A stretch of DNA of 64,000 nt from Streptomyces sp. TRM64462. GTDB taxonomy: Bacteria > Actinomycetota > Actinomycetes > Streptomycetales > Streptomycetaceae. A program made the translations under genes and the position numbers. The stretch covers positions 22,908 to 86,907 of the forward strand of contig NZ_JABWDV010000344.1 of NCBI RefSeq assembly GCF_013362995.1, read 5' to 3'. Of this stretch, positions 9,463 to 20,500 are shown in pieces. The notes below the pieces were generated by a model, which was not told the DNA's origin, made no database searches, and saw only the letters and a list, made by a program, of their open reading frames with translations. Numbering within the stretch: position 1 is the stretch's first letter; the number at the start of each line of letters is the position of its first letter.

Positions 9463-10533
9463 TCAGGCGAGGCCGAGGCGCTGGGCGGCGGCCGCGGCGT
9501 CGACCGGGACGGTGACGGGCTGCGGCGCTCCGGCGACGGCCCAGTCGGGGTCCTTGAGGCCGTTGCCGGTGACCGTGCAGACGATGGTCTGGCCCGGGTC
9601 GACCTTGCCCTGCTCCGCGGCCTTCAGCAGGCCTGCGACGGACGCGGCGGACGCGGGCTCCACGAAGACGCCCTCCTGGGCGGCCAACAGCCGGTAGGCG
9701 CGCAGGATCTCACGGTCCGTCACCTCGTCGATGAAGCCGCCGGACTCGTCGCGGGCCGCCAGCGCGTACTGCCAGGAGGCCGGGTTGCCGATGCGGATGG
9801 CGGTGGCGATGGTCGACGGGTCCTTGACGACCTCGCCGCGTACGAGCGGAGCGGAGCCGGACGCCTGGAAGCCCCACATGCGGGGCGTCCGCGTGGCCGT
9901 GCCGTCCGCCGCGTACTCGCGGTAGCCCTTCCAGTACGCGGTGATGTTGCCGGCGTTGCCGACGGGCAGGACGTGGATGTCGGGGGCGTCGCCGAGCATG
10001 TCCACGATCTCGAACGCGGCGGTCTTCTGGCCCTCGATACGGACCGGGTTGACCGAATTGACCAGCGCGACGGGGTAGTTGTCGGACAGGGCGCGGGCCA
10101 GCGTCAGACAGTCGTCGAAGTTGCCGTCGACCTGGAGGATCTTCGCGCCGTGGACGAGGGCCTGGCCCATCTTGCCCAGGGCGATCTTGCCCTGCGGCAC
10201 GAGGACGGCGGACACCATCCCGGCCCGTACGGCGTAGGCGGCGGCGGAGGCGGAGGTGTTGCCGGTGGAGGCGCAGATGACGGCCTTGGCGCCCTCCTCC
10301 TTGGCCCTGGTGATGGCCATGGTCATGCCGCGGTCCTTGAAGGAACCGGTGGGGTTGGCGCCCTCGACCTTCAGATGAACCTCGCAGCCGGTGCGCTCGG
10401 AGAGGACCTGGGCCGGGACGAGCGGCGTACCACCCTCACGGAGCGTGACGACGGGCGTGGTGTCCGTGACCGGAAGGCGGTCCCGGTACTCCTCGATGAT
10501 GCCGCGCCACTGATGGGTGCCCTTGCTGGTCAT
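9463..10533 (-). CDS. thrC: Threonine synthase
   Basis: PLP-dependent conversion of O-phosphohomoserine to threonine. The 356-aa product is the short, class-II-like bacterial form. The Schiff-base lysine is Lys66 in [10 protein letters not shown], and the phosphate-binding loop is GNAGNITAY. Other PLP-fold landmarks are [20 protein letters not shown] and the C-terminal [12 protein letters not shown] choose ATG 10533 ([12 protein letters not shown]); the frame is open further upstream but enters the hom gene. Only 7 bp separate it from hom, so the two are cotranscribed. Confidence 0.97.
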   Translation of the reverse strand: MTSKGTHQWRGIIEEYRDRLPVTDTTPVVTLREGGTPLVPAQVLSERTGCEVHLKVEGANPTGSFKDRGMTMAITRAKEEGAKAVICASTGNTSASAAAYAVRAGMVSAVLVPQGKIALGKMGQALVHGAKILQVDGNFDDCLTLARALSDNYPVALVNSVNPVRIEGQKTAAFEIVDMLGDAPDIHVLPVGNAGNITAYWKGYREYAADGTATRTPRMWGFQASGSAPLVRGEVVKDPSTIATAIRIGNPASWQYALAARDESGGFIDEVTDREILRAYRLLAAQEGVFVEPASAASVAGLLKAAEQGKVDPGQTIVCTVTGNGLKDPDWAVAGAPQPVTVPVDAAAAAQRLGLA

Positions 10534-10540
10534 GGGTCCT

Positions 10541-11833
10541 TTACTCCCCTTCAACACGCATGATGCTGGCGACACCGCGTACGGTGTCGAGCTTGCGCAG
10601 CGCCTCGACGGTCCCGTTGAGGGCGGCGTCGGGCGCGCGGTGGGTGACAACGACGAGGGAGGCTTCCCCGTCCTTGCCCTGCTGACGGACGGTGTCGATC
10701 GACACCCCGTGCTCGGCGAAGACCGTCGCGACCTGGGCGAGGACGCCCGGCTTGTCGGCCACGTCGAGGCTGATGTGGTAGCGCGTGACGACCTCGCCCA
10801 TGGGGCTCACGGGCAGCTGGGTGTACGCGGAGTCGCCGGGCCCCGTCGCGTCGTTGAGGCGGTTGCGGCAGACGGCGACGAGGTCGCCGAGCACGGCCGA
10901 CGCGGTCGGGGAACCGCCGGCGCCCGGACCGTAGAACATGAGCTGCCCGGCCGCGTCGGACTCGACGAACACGGCGTTGTACGCGCCGCGGACGCTGGCC
11001 AGCGGGTGGGTGAGCGGGATCATCGCGGGGTGCACGCGCGCGGTGACGGACCCGCCGTCGGCGGCGCGCTCGCAGATGGCGAGCAGTTTGATGGTGCAGC
11101 CCATGCGTTTGGCGGAGGCGAAGTCGGCGGCGGTGACCTCGGTCATGCCCTCGCGGTAGACGTCGTCGAGCCGTACGCGGGTGTGGAAGGCGATACCGGC
11201 CAGGATGGCGGCCTTGGCGGCGGCGTCGAAGCCCTCGACGTCGGCGGTCGGGTCGGCCTCGGCGTACCCGAGCGCGGTGGCCTCGTCCAGGGCCTCCGAA
11301 TAGCCGGCCCCGGAGGTGTCCATCTTGTCGAGGATGAAGTTGGTCGTGCCGTTGACGATGCCCAGGACACGGTTGACCTTGTCGCCTGCGAGGGACTCGC
11401 GCAGCGGCCTGATCAGCGGGATGGCGCCGGCGACGGCGGCCTCGTAGTAGAGATCCCGCCCGTGCTCCTCGGCGGCGGCGTGCAGCGCGGCGCCGTCCTG
11501 GGCGAGGAGGGCCTTGTTGGCGGAGACGACGGACGCGCCGTGCTCGAAGGCCGTGGTGATGAGCGTACGAGCGGGCTCGACCCCTCCGATCACCTCGACG
11601 ACGACGTCGATGTCCCCGCGCTTGACGAGGGCCATGGCGTCGGTGGTGACCAGCTCGGGGTCGATGCCCTCGCGGACCTTGGACGGGCGGCGGACGGCGA
11701 CCCCGGCGAGCTCGACCGGGGCGCCGATGCGCGCGGCGAGATCGTCGGCGTGCGTCGTCATGATGCGCGCCACCTCGGAGCCGACCACTCCACAGCCCAG
11801 CAGCGCCACCTTCAGCGGACGCGTACGCATCAT
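10541..11833 (-). CDS. hom: Homoserine dehydrogenase with C-terminal ACT domain
   Basis: Reduces aspartate semialdehyde to homoserine with NAD(P)H, the branch point to threonine and methionine. The 430-aa product has an N-terminal Rossmann motif ([17 protein letters not shown], from about residue 8), the homoserine dehydrogenase catalytic domain ([14 protein letters not shown], then [22 protein letters not shown]) and a C-terminal ACT domain ([22 protein letters not shown]) expected to mediate feedback by threonine. The start is ATG 11833; a second ATG follows immediately and either could be used. It is 103 bp downstream of lysA and 7 bp upstream of thrC. Confidence 0.97.
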   Translation of the reverse strand: MMRTRPLKVALLGCGVVGSEVARIMTTHADDLAARIGAPVELAGVAVRRPSKVREGIDPELVTTDAMALVKRGDIDVVVEVIGGVEPARTLITTAFEHGASVVSANKALLAQDGAALHAAAEEHGRDLYYEAAVAGAIPLIRPLRESLAGDKVNRVLGIVNGTTNFILDKMDTSGAGYSEALDEATALGYAEADPTADVEGFDAAAKAAILAGIAFHTRVRLDDVYREGMTEVTAADFASAKRMGCTIKLLAICERAADGGSVTARVHPAMIPLTHPLASVRGAYNAVFVESDAAGQLMFYGPGAGGSPTASAVLGDLVAVCRNRLNDATGPGDSAYTQLPVSPMGEVVTRYHISLDVADKPGVLAQVATVFAEHGVSIDTVRQQGKDGEASLVVVTHRAPDAALNGTVEALRKLDTVRGVASIMRVEGE

Positions 11834-11936
11834 CCGACCTCGTTTCCTGTCCTACGTCGTATTTCTACGGTGCTCCAGTCTCACTCACCGGACGGGAGTT
11901 TCTATCCTCCGTCCGGATCCTGAGACACCTATTTCA

Positions 11937-13328
11937 TTACCCGACATCGAGACGCAGGAGATCTTCCTCCGTCTCACGCCGGACGATCACCCGCGCCTCG
12001 CCGTCGCGCACGGCGACGACGGGCGGGCGAAGTGCGTGGTTGTAGTTGCTGGCCATGGACCGGCAGTACGCCCCGGTGGCCGGCACGGCGAGCAGATCGC
12101 CGGGCGCGAGGTCCGCGGGCAGGAACGCGTCCTTGACCACGATGTCGCCGCTCTCGCAGTGCTTGCCGACGACCCGGCTGAGCATGGGCTCGGCGTCGGA
12201 GGTGCGGGAGACGAGGGCGACGCTGTACTCGGCGTCGTACAGGGCGGTCCTGATGTTGTCGGACATGCCGCCGTCGACGGAGACGTACGTACGGAGCCCG
12301 TCGAGGGGCTTGACGGTGCCCACCTCGTACAGCGTGAAGGCGGTGGGCCCGACGACGGCCCGCCCGGGCTCGACGGAGATACGGGGCGTGGCGAGCCCGG
12401 CGGCCTCGCACTCGCGGGTGACGATCTCGTTGAGGGCCTTGGCGATCTCGTGCGGCTCACGCGGGTCGTCGTCGGAGGTGTACGCGATGCCGAGCCCGCC
12501 GCCGAGGTCGATCTCGGGCAGCTCGACGCCGTGCTCGTCCCGGATGGCGGCCAGCAGCGAGACGACCCGCCGCGCGGCGACCTCGAAGCCCGCCATGTCG
12601 AAGATCTGGGACCCGATGTGCGAGTGGATTCCCACGAGTTCGAGCGAGTCGAGCTGGAGGGCGCGGCGCACGGCCTCGGCGGCCTGCCCGCCGGCGAGCG
12701 CGATGCCGAACTTCTGGTCCTCGTGGGCAGTGGCGATGAACTCGTGGGTGTGCGCCTCGACTCCGACGGTCACCCGGATCTGGACGCGCTGCCGCGTGCC
12801 GAGTTCCCGGGCGATGTGGGCGACGCGCACGATCTCCTGGAAGGAGTCGAGGACGATGCGCCCGACGCCGGCCGCGACGGCGTCGCGGATCTCCTTCTCG
12901 CTCTTGTTGTTGCCGTGGAAGGCGATCCGGTCGGCGGGCATGCCGGCGGAGAGCGCGGTGGCGAGCTCGCCTCCGGAGCAGACGTCGAGGTTGAGCCCCT
13001 CTTCGTGCAGCCACCGCACGACGGCCCGCGAGAGGAACGCCTTCCCGGCGTAGAAGACATCGGCGTCCTTGCCGAAGGCGTCGGCCCAGGCGCGGCAGCG
13101 GGCGCGGAAGTCGGTCTCGTCGAGGATGTAGGCGGGCGTCCCGAACTCCTCGGCGAGCCGGGTGACGCGCAGCCCTCCGACGGTGAGCACGCCGTCGTCG
13201 TCCCGCTGGACGGTGCGGGCCCAGACCTTGGGGTCGAGGTGGTTGAGGTCGGCGGGCGGCGCCGTGTAGTGGCCTTCGGGGAGGACGTCGGCGTGGCGGG
13301 GCCCGGCGGGGTGCGCGGAACGGCTCAT
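11937..13328 (-). CDS. lysA: Diaminopimelate decarboxylase
   Basis: PLP enzyme that decarboxylates meso-diaminopimelate to L-lysine. The 463-aa product has an alanine-racemase-like barrel with PLP lysine Lys96 (FYAGKAFLS), the glycine-rich phosphate-binding segment [11 protein letters not shown], and the C-terminal active-site cysteine region CESGDIV and [18 protein letters not shown] choose ATG 13328 (MSRSAHPAG); upstream in-frame sequence belongs to nrtL in another frame. It lies 13 bp after nrtL and 103 bp before hom, so nrtL-lysA-hom-thrC probably form one transcription unit. Confidence 0.97.
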   Translation of the reverse strand: MSRSAHPAGPRHADVLPEGHYTAPPADLNHLDPKVWARTVQRDDDGVLTVGGLRVTRLAEEFGTPAYILDETDFRARCRAWADAFGKDADVFYAGKAFLSRAVVRWLHEEGLNLDVCSGGELATALSAGMPADRIAFHGNNKSEKEIRDAVAAGVGRIVLDSFQEIVRVAHIARELGTRQRVQIRVTVGVEAHTHEFIATAHEDQKFGIALAGGQAAEAVRRALQLDSLELVGIHSHIGSQIFDMAGFEVAARRVVSLLAAIRDEHGVELPEIDLGGGLGIAYTSDDDPREPHEIAKALNEIVTRECEAAGLATPRISVEPGRAVVGPTAFTLYEVGTVKPLDGLRTYVSVDGGMSDNIRTALYDAEYSVALVSRTSDAEPMLSRVVGKHCESGDIVVKDAFLPADLAPGDLLAVPATGAYCRSMASNYNHALRPPVVAVRDGEARVIVRRETEEDLLRLDVG

Positions 13329-13341
13329 GTCTGTGGCTCTC

Positions 13342-14400
13342 TCAGAGATGGTCGGGGGCACTGATGCCGAGCAGGGACAGGCCGCCGGCGAGCACCGTCC
13401 CGGCGGCTTCGGCGAGTGCGAGCCGGGAGCGGTGGGCGGCCGAGGGTTTCTCGTCACCTCGCGGCAGCACGGTGTGCTGGAACCGGAGGAACGCGTCGGC
13501 GACCGCCTCCAGGTGCCGGGCGAGCCGGTCGGGGGCGCGGTGCCGGGCGGCGGCGAGGAGGACGGCGGGGTGATCGGCGAGGGCGGCGATCAGGTCCGGG
13601 GCGTCTCCGACATGCTCGTCGTACGCGGGGCCGAACCCGAGGTCGGCGGCGTTACGGAGGAGGGCGCGGGCGCGGGCGTGCGCGTACCGGACGGTGAAGA
13701 AGGGGCTGTCGGCCTCGGTCTGCCGCAGCAGCGGTTCCGGGTCGAGGACCCGGTCGTGAGCGGCGGGCCGAAGCAGGGCCCACCGGGCGGCGTCGGGCCC
13801 GAGGGCGGCGGCGACGTCGTAGTGGGCGGGACGGGGGCGGAGCGGCTGGGGGGCACCGTGGTCGTGGTGGGCGCCGTCGCCGTGTGGGCCGCCGTCGCCG
13901 AGGTCGGCGTCGTCGTGTGCGGCCATCCGGACCTGGGCGCCCTGGGAGCGGAGGAGGGCGGCGACGGCCTCGGTGACGACGCGGGCGCGCAGATCGTCAC
14001 CGGGCGCGCCAAGCGCGACGTCGACCCCCCGAAGGGCATCCCCGTACCCGTACCGCCCCGCCCCGAGCTCAAGAACGCTCCGTACGAGAAGGTGATGCCC
14101 CTGGGCGCGGGCGCCGGCGCGGAGGGTGAGGTTCAGGAACCCGGGCCCGGTGATGTCGACGCGCTCGATACCGGGCGCGTCGAGGAGCCGCTCGCGCAGC
14201 ACCTCGGCGACCTCGCGGGGCGGGAGCGCGGCGGGCTTGGCGAGCTGGAGGGCGGCGTTCGTGGCCCAGTCCCCGCAGCCGCCGGCCCGGGGCCGCTCCA
14301 CGAGCACCCGCGCCGGAATCCGCTCGACCTGCAGCGCACCCTCACCGACGGCACGGCGCACGGCGTGCAGCACGGTGTGGGAGAGATCTGCGGGGGTCAC
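13342..14400 (-). CDS. nrtL: ArgRS-related anticodon-binding protein NrtL (no aminoacylation catalytic domain)
   Basis: About 352 aa. The N-terminal part matches the additional domain of arginyl-tRNA synthetase ([30 protein letters not shown]). The C-terminal part is the DALR anticodon-binding domain ([22 protein letters not shown], ending ISAPDHL). The HIGH and KMSKS catalytic motifs are absent, so it should not charge tRNA. A variable Gly/His/Asp-rich middle (near [23 protein letters not shown]) is low complexity. I choose GTG 14400 ((M)[15 protein letters not shown]) for similarity to relatives; ATG 14451 in the same frame lacks a clear ribosome-binding site. It is upstream of lysA and within 1 kb of a tRNA-Arg gene. 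Its role is unknown. Confidence 0.85.
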   Translation of the reverse strand: MTPADLSHTVLHAVRRAVGEGALQVERIPARVLVERPRAGGCGDWATNAALQLAKPAALPPREVAEVLRERLLDAPGIERVDITGPGFLNLTLRAGARAQGHHLLVRSVLELGAGRYGYGDALRGVDVALGAPGDDLRARVVTEAVAALLRSQGAQVRMAAHDDADLGDGGPHGDGAHHDHGAPQPLRPRPAHYDVAAALGPDAARWALLRPAAHDRVLDPEPLLRQTEADSPFFTVRYAHARARALLRNAADLGFGPAYDEHVGDAPDLIAALADHPAVLLAAARHRAPDRLARHLEAVADAFLRFQHTVLPRGDEKPSAAHRSRLALAEAAGTVLAGGLSLLGISAPDHL

Positions 14401-14527
14401 GGGACAAGCGTAGGCGAGGAGGGGGGTCACTACGCGAACCGGTTTCGCCATGCGGGCACGGGGCGCGGCCCCGGCCGCTCACGGCCCGGGAACGGAGCGC
14501 GCCGACAGCCCCCGCGGTGCCTGCCGT

Positions 14528-14950
14528 TCAGCCCCGCGTCGTACCGGCCCGCCCGGCCCCGTGGCACCCGTCCACGGGCGGCGGCATCAATCCCCGTACG
14601 ACCCTCACGAGCTCGGCGGGCTCGAAGGGCTTGGCGAGGAACGCGTCGACCCCGGCGTCGAGCCCGCTCTCCACCTCGGCCTGACTGCAGGCACTGATGA
14701 TCGCGACCGGCAGATGCCGCGTCCGCGCGTCCCCGCGCAGCCGCGCGGCGGTCCGCAGCCCGTCCAGGCGGGGCATGACGACATCGAGCGTCACCACATC
14801 GGGCCGCACCCGATGGACCACTTCCAGACACTCGGCACCGTCGGCCGCGGTCACCACCTCGAAGCCCTCCAGCTCGAGGTTGACCCTGATCAGCTGCCGG
14901 ATGACCCGGTTGTCGTCCACAACCAGCACCCGACCGGAGACGCCTGACAC
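14528..14950 (-). CDS. Single-domain (CheY-like) response regulator
   Basis: A stand-alone receiver domain of 140 aa. Acidic residues are seen in VLVVDDNRVIRQL, the phospho-acceptor aspartate in DVVTLDVVMPRLDG, the Thr/Ser position in VAIISACSQ and the conserved lysine in DAFLAKPFEPAELV. There is no output domain; the C-terminal 20 residues are Gly/Arg-rich. I choose GTG 14950 ((M)SGVSGRVLVVDDN); upstream in-frame sequence is not receiver-like. No histidine kinase is adjacent, so it is an orphan. It sits between nrtL and the tRNA-Arg gene on the opposite strand from the tRNA. Confidence 0.88.
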   Translation of the reverse strand: MSGVSGRVLVVDDNRVIRQLIRVNLELEGFEVVTAADGAECLEVVHRVRPDVVTLDVVMPRLDGLRTAARLRGDARTRHLPVAIISACSQAEVESGLDAGVDAFLAKPFEPAELVRVVRGLMPPPVDGCHGAGRAGTTRG

Positions 14951-15048
14951 AACTCGAGAGTAGGTCCCTCCCCACCCCCGCGTCCGGGTTTTCCCCACTT
15001 CCGCCCCCACCGGGCGACGTCAGGCCATGGCACCGCGGGAAATACCTG

Positions 15049-15079
15049 TTCACAGGCACCCGCTGGGAGCTGGTAGTGT
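15049..15079 (+). promoter_or_regulatory. Possible promoter of tRNA-Arg
   Basis: TTCACA (15049-15054) and TAGTGT (15074-15079) with 19-bp spacing, ending 32 bases before the mature tRNA. The -10 box fits the streptomycete consensus; the spacing is slightly long. Confidence 0.4.
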
Positions 15080-15111
15080 TCTACCCGTCGCCGCGAGCGA
15101 GCAGCGACAGC

Positions 15112-15183
15112 GCCCCCGTAGCTCAGGGGATAGAGCAACGGCCTCCGGAGCCGTGTGCGCAGGTTCGAATCCTGCCGGGGGCA
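15112..15183 (+). tRNA. tRNA-Arg (anticodon CCG)
   Basis: A 72-nt cloverleaf. The acceptor stem is GCCCCCG/CGGGGGC, the D-arm GCTC-AGGGGATA-GAGC, the anticodon arm ACGGC-CTCCGGA-GCCGT with CCG at positions 34-36, and the T-arm GCAGG-TTCGAAT-CCTGC with discriminator A. The CCA end is not encoded. It reads the abundant CGG codon. It marks the junction between the core genes on the left and the variable island on the right; tRNA genes are frequent integration targets in Streptomyces. Confidence 0.97.
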
Positions 15184-15238
15184 CTCTGAGGGTGGGAACG
15201 GGCAGGGCAGACTGTTCGGGTTGTCCACTCCGAGTGTC

Positions 15239-15280
15239 GTGATCGGGTTCAGCGCTTCGGCGCGGGACCCGATCACTTTT
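15239..15280 (+). terminator. Intrinsic terminator after tRNA-Arg
   Basis: A perfect 10-bp stem GTGATCGGGT/ACCCGATCAC (15239-15248 and 15267-15276) with an 18-base loop, followed at once by TTTT. This is the only textbook hairpin-plus-U terminator I see in the window. Confidence 0.85.
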
Positions 15281-15308
15281 GGTGCATCTGCACCGCACGC
15301 GGTCACTC

Positions 15309-16092
15309 TCAGGTACGTGCCCAGGAAGGCGTCGGCAGGTCGGCGGGGAGCGCGAGCGGCGGTGTACGCACCAGCCAGCCGTCGGCGCGGGCCGTCCCCT
15401 CGAAGACGCCGATCTTGCGGGCCAGCCCTTCCGGCTGGCCGGTGTCGCAACAGGCGGGTGCCGACTCCCACTCGTCGGAGCCACGCACAAGGGCCCCGTC
15501 CTCGACCGCGAGGGCGAAGCCGGGTCCCGAGTGGGTGACTTCGTACCGCGACAGGTACTTCACGCGTGACAGGCCAAGGTCGTGCTTCCAGCTCATCACC
15601 CACATCGAGCATGCCAGATACCAGCGGACGGTGGACTGCCCTGCCCAGTGGGTGTGCAGCTGAACGCCGTTCAGTCCGGCGGTCACCGCCGCCTCGTACA
15701 CCGCGTCCAGCGCCCGCCGCGCCACGCCCGCGCCGCGCGCCGCCGGATGGACGTACAGCGACAAAACGCCGAGGCAGTGCCAGCCGCGCGGCCATGTGTC
15801 GACCGCGATCGTGCCGACAGGGGGTTCCCTCCGCGTCCAGCAGCCAGTACCCGCGTGACCAGTCGTCGTGTCGGCCGTCTCGTACTGGGAACCTCAGTCT
15901 TTCGCGCAGCCGACGCTCGTCCGCCGCGGTCAGCCCATCCGCCTCGACGGCCTCATCCAGAGCGAGTTCGGCCAGCAACACCAGCTCCCACCGCCCGAAC
16001 CGGTGACCCTCCGCCGGCATCACAGGCCGCTTTCGCCCCGACGGGGCCAGCAGTTCATGAGGGCGCAGCGCTTCCTCATCCTTCATGCACAT
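15309..16092 (-). pseudogene. GNAT-family acetyltransferase, interrupted by a +1 frameshift
   Basis: The N-terminal part reads MKDEEALRPHELL and continues to GYWLLDAEGTP in one frame. The sequence then has a run of five C (minus strand; G-run at 15820-15824). With one C fewer the frame continues as PVGTIAVDTWPRGWHCLGV into LSLYVHPAARGAGVARRALDAVYEAA, the acetyl-CoA-binding GNAT core (R-G-A-G-V-A). The intact product would be about 260 aa. As sequenced the gene is broken, so this is either a young pseudogene or an indel sequencing error in a homopolymer. The substrate is unknown. It lies between the tRNA terminator and the Wadjet operon. Confidence 0.7.
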
Positions 16093-16288
16093 CACCGTAA
16101 GGTCACCCACTGGCAACGTCATCGAACGCTCTGTGATCGTCAGGGTCTTCGTCCGGACCGCGGAAGTCGGAAGCGACGCGTCGTACACTCGCGGACCACG
16201 ATCTCGTCCAGCCAGGCCACGCAGCCGGGGAGTCCGACACGGTCCGTCGCCAAGGCCGCGTCCGCCGCACGGCGACCAGGGCGCGGCG

Positions 16289-17530
16289 TCAGGCGAGGTC
16301 CGCCAGAAGTGCTTCCAGGACCGTCTCCTCCTCCACGCGTGCGCCGAGTTCGGTGAGAGCCGACGCCAGAACCGGGTCCCAGGGGCTGCTTCCGGGGACG
16401 CCGGCCAAGGGGGGCAGCGCGGTCCTCGTGGCCGCGACAGCGGCGCGGTAGTCGGCGGCCGTGTAGCGCCAGGGCCGCCAGGGAACGCGGCGCAGCAGGG
16501 CGCTCGCGATGCGGAGGCCGCCCCAGTCGAAGTCGCCGTGGTACAGGAGGGTCGCACCGTTGCCGTGGAGGTGGCGCAGGAGGGTGAGGGCGGCTGCGGA
16601 CGGCTGGCCCTGGAGGCAGACGAGGGGTGGGCAGTCGAGGCCGTGGGCGTCGGCGGCGGCCGACAGTACGGCGGGGTTCTCACAGATCCGGACCGTTGAC
16701 GGCGTCGTACGCGGAGGTCGGTGCACCAGTTGGCGCAGGGTCAGGACGGCGGGCTCGCCACTGTCGGCCATCCAGTCCAGGGCAGGCGTGCCGCGGACGT
16801 TCAGGGTGAGCACCGTCGAGGACACGTCGTCGCGCAGGAGTCCAGCGGACGCCCACGCATCCCGCCGCCATCCGGTACCGCTGCCATCAGGGAAGCCTGT
16901 GAGGGCGCGGACTCCGGACAGGGTGAGGGTGGCCAGGGGTGTTCCGTCGTCCAGGGCATGTGCGCCGCCGAGGACGCGGGCCGCGAAGGCGGGAAGGGAC
17001 ACGGCGGGGTCGGCGGGGAGCTGACGCAGCGCCGTGGCCGTGTCGGCCAGGAGTGTTCGGGCGGCTTCGGGGGTGCGGGCGAGGCGGCGTACCAGTCCGT
17101 CGGTACGCAGGCGGGTGGCCCAGTCGGTGAGGCGGGGGTGGTCGCGGACCAGGGCTTCGAGCGGGGCGTACGCGGACCGCCAGGCGTGGGACTCGGCGGC
17201 GCGGGTCTCGCTGAGCGGGGTGACCGGTCCGGTGAGGGCTGTGACCGCCGGGGCGAGGCCGTCGGGGCTGATGCCGGAGCGGCGCAGCACTGCGTCCACC
17301 GCGTCGAGCCGCACGGTGAGCGAACGCCCGCCGCCCGGGGCGCGGCCCAGCAGGCGTTCGGCCGCCGCGCGCTGGGACTCTGTGGGGGCCGTCAGCGAGA
17401 CCGGTCCGGTGAGGGTCTGCTCACGCTCCACGCGCCGGCGGGCGCGTTCGACCAGCCAGGCCAGGTCGGGGGTGCCGAGGAGGCGGCGCAGGCGTACGGC
17501 GTCGATGGGGCCGGTGGGCGTCTCGTTCAT
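16289..17530 (-). CDS. jetD: Wadjet type III subunit JetD (DUF2399, Toprim nuclease subunit; TIGR02679-like)
   Basis: Predicted DNA-cleaving subunit of the Wadjet anti-plasmid complex, 413 aa. The C-terminal half has the Toprim acidic pattern: Glu284 in VRICENPAVLSAA and the DxD pair in YHGDFDWGGLRIA (near 332-336). The N-terminal region is helical, with an N-terminal winged-helix-like part. The start is ATG 17530, which overlaps the jetC stop by 4 bp (ATGA), so it is translationally coupled. In characterised type I Wadjet, JetD is the nuclease that cuts plasmid DNA after loop extrusion by the SMC part; the same role here is inferred from family and gene order. Confidence 0.88.
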   Translation of the reverse strand: MNETPTGPIDAVRLRRLLGTPDLAWLVERARRRVEREQTLTGPVSLTAPTESQRAAAERLLGRAPGGGRSLTVRLDAVDAVLRRSGISPDGLAPAVTALTGPVTPLSETRAAESHAWRSAYAPLEALVRDHPRLTDWATRLRTDGLVRRLARTPEAARTLLADTATALRQLPADPAVSLPAFAARVLGGAHALDDGTPLATLTLSGVRALTGFPDGSGTGWRRDAWASAGLLRDDVSSTVLTLNVRGTPALDWMADSGEPAVLTLRQLVHRPPRTTPSTVRICENPAVLSAAADAHGLDCPPLVCLQGQPSAAALTLLRHLHGNGATLLYHGDFDWGGLRIASALLRRVPWRPWRYTAADYRAAVAATRTALPPLAGVPGSSPWDPVLASALTELGARVEEETVLEALLADLA

Positions 17531-20500
17531 GTCCGCTGTGGCTCCCCCGCCGCCTCGTGCGCCCGCTGGTGCGGGAGGCGGGCGGGGTCGTCGGCGCGCA
17601 GGCGCACGGTGCCGTCCCACTCCCAGCGGGTGACCAGGACGGCCGCGACTCCGTCGACCCGCGAGAGCTGGGCGATGGCGACACCCGGCACCTGGGGGTA
17701 GCAGGCCCACTCGCGCTCACTCGTCATCACCACGTCCAGGTCGAAGGCGTGCAGCAGACCGAGGCATTTGGCGCGGGAGTCGTCGTCGACGCCGGCGAAC
17801 GCCTCGTCGATGGTGACCAGGCGCGGTGCGTGGGGGTTCCCCGCGCTCGCGTAGTGCGACGAGGCGGCGGCGAACAGGGGTACGGACACCGCGAGGACAC
17901 GCTCACCGCCCGACGCCGGTCCGGTGGCGGGAACCCAGCGGCCCTGCTGGTGGCGTTCGATGCCGAACTCGTGCCACGAGCGGTAGTCGAGGGCGGCGGT
18001 GAGGTGTTCGAGCCAGCTGCCGACCGCGTCGCCGCTGTGCTGCTCGGCGATCTGTGCCTGGAGGAACTCCCCGACAGCCGCCCGGTCTTCGGAAGTCCAG
18101 GCGTCCGCGGACTGGCGCAGGCGCTCCCGGGCCTGGGCCAGTCCCGCGGGGGCCTTGCGGGACGGCCGCCACACCAGGCGCAGCTTCATGCCGGTGGAGG
18201 TGGGCCGCTCCTCCAGCTCGTCGTTCATGGCTCGCACCCGCCGCTCCGCGGCGCCGATCAGCTCCTGGAGGGTGCCCGCGACCTCGGTGATGAGGTGGGT
18301 TTCGAGGATCTCCCGTTCGCGGGCGGACAGGATGCGCGTGAGTTCGCCGACCTCCACGGAGAGGGCTTCGGCGAGTTCCGGTACGGCTCGTTCCTTGCCC
18401 TGGTAGAGGATGTCGACGATCACGCCGTCCTCGACCATGCGGGCGGACGCGCTGTGGCCGTGCCGGGACAGGGCGTCCTGCAGGGTCTTCAGCTCTTCGC
18501 TGAGACGTCGCTGGACCCGTTCCCAGGCACCCTCCGAGTCGTCCGTGCCCGACAGTTCGGCCTCGATGGAGCGGGCGAGCGCGATGGCGGGTGTGGCCGC
18601 CCAGGGTTCGCCCCGGGCCGGTGGTACGGCGAGGCCGGGCAGGGCGACCTCGATGAGGCCGGTGGCCGAGAATCGCTGGAGGGCCGCGATCGCCTCGGCG
18701 CGGGCCGACGCGGCGTCGTGGAGGTCCTTCTCGAGCTGCTCGATCTTCCCTTCGGCGCGGTTGGCCCGCCCGTCCGCGTCCTTCCGTACCTCACGGGCGC
18801 GGCGCTGGTCGGTGAGGCAGGCGCGCAGCGCTTCAGCGGTGTCGGCGAGGCGCCGCTCCAGTTCGGCGACGGCCGCGCCGACCGTGGAGCGCAGGGTGGC
18901 GTGGCGTTCCTCGGCCGCGGTCGCCTCCCGGGCCGCCTCCTCCGCGCGCGCCACGTGCTCCGCCGCCCTGTGTGCTGCCTGCTCCGCCTCGTCGCTTTCC
19001 TCGGTGACCTGGCGGGCCACCTCGTCGTGTTCGCGCAGGACCGGCCAGAGGGTGGCCAGGACGAGGGCGAGGTCGGCGAGTGCGGATCGTACGGCGGCGA
19101 GGTCCGCGCGGTCGGCGGGCAGCCCCAAGACAGCTGCTGCGGTGGCGAGTTCGGTCGTGGCGAGCTCGGCCCGCCCGGCTGCCTCGGCCATTCCGGCGGC
19201 CCGTTGGTCACGCCGGGTGCCGGCCCGGCGGGCGGTGTCGGCGGCCGCGGCGGCGTGGGCGTACGCCTGCCTGAGCGGTGTGTCGTCGGGTACGTCGGCG
19301 AGTTCGGCGTCCAGTACGCGGCGGCGCTCGGCGACAGACCGTGCCTTGCCCGAGAGGTCGGACAACTCCTCGCGCAGCGCCGCGAGTTCCGTGCCGAGTG
19401 TGGCGATACGGGCCCTTCGGGCCTCCTTCCGGGCACCTTCTCCGACGTACTCGGCGGACGCCTTGCCCCACCGGCCGGTGAGCGCGCCGACGCGGAACCG
19501 CCCGTCGGGTGCCACCCAGGTACCCACCTCGCCGCGCTCGTGTTCGTGTTCGCCGAGTCCGATCGCCGCGAGCAGCCGTGCCACGGTCTCCTCTCCGACC
19601 GCCGCCGCCCCCGCGTCGCCGTGGTCCACCGCGGGGCGCAGGACGTCGTACAGCGACGGCGTGCCCGGGGGCAGCGCACTCCGCGGGGCGAGAAGCACGT
19701 CGTGCCCGGCGGCCGTGAGCGCGGTGCCGTCCGGGCGGACCCAGGCGTCCAGGAGGCCGGACGCCTCCAGCGCCGCCTCGAGACCGGCGCGTTCGTCGTC
19801 GGCGAGTCCGGTCCGGAAGTCGGTCAGCCGCCACAGTGGGGCGCCCGGTCCGTGTTCGCGTACCCCTGGTGTCCGGGTGTGCGGGGGCCGGGGACCGCGC
19901 CGGCCGCCCGCTTGGAGTTCGGTCAACTCCTGCTCGGCGAGCCGTGCGCGCGCTTCACGGTCCGCCGTGCGGTGGGCGAGTTCCGCCGCGAGGCCCGCCA
20001 GGTGTGCGGAGGCGGTGCTGTGGGCCTGGGTGGCGTGCTCGCGGGCGGGGTACGGGCCGTCGAGGTGCCGCGTCCACTCCTGGAGTTCGTCGAGGAGGCC
20101 GACAGGATCCGGGTGGGTGAGCTCTCGGCACGTCTCGGCGTGTTCGCGTACGGCATCCAGGAGCGCCCGTCCGGCCTCGGCCGCCGACTGCTCCGCGCGC
20201 GTCTGCGCGTCGGCCGCGTCCGCCAGGTCCGACTCCGCCTCGTCGAGGCGCCGGGACGCCTCGTGGCGGGCTCCGGCCGCCTCGTCGGCCGCGTCCGCGA
20301 GCTGTTCCGTGTACGCGAGGGCACGCCGTGCCCGTTCCACCGCCGTCCCAACCGCGTCCTCGGTCAAGTCCTCGGGCAGCGCGACGCGCGCGTTCCCGGC
20401 GGCCTCACGTACGCGGACGAGGGTGGCGTCGGCCCGGCGTGCGCAGGCCGCGAGCCGGTTCTCGGCGGTGCTCAGCCGTTTCAGAGCCCGGTCGTGGAGC

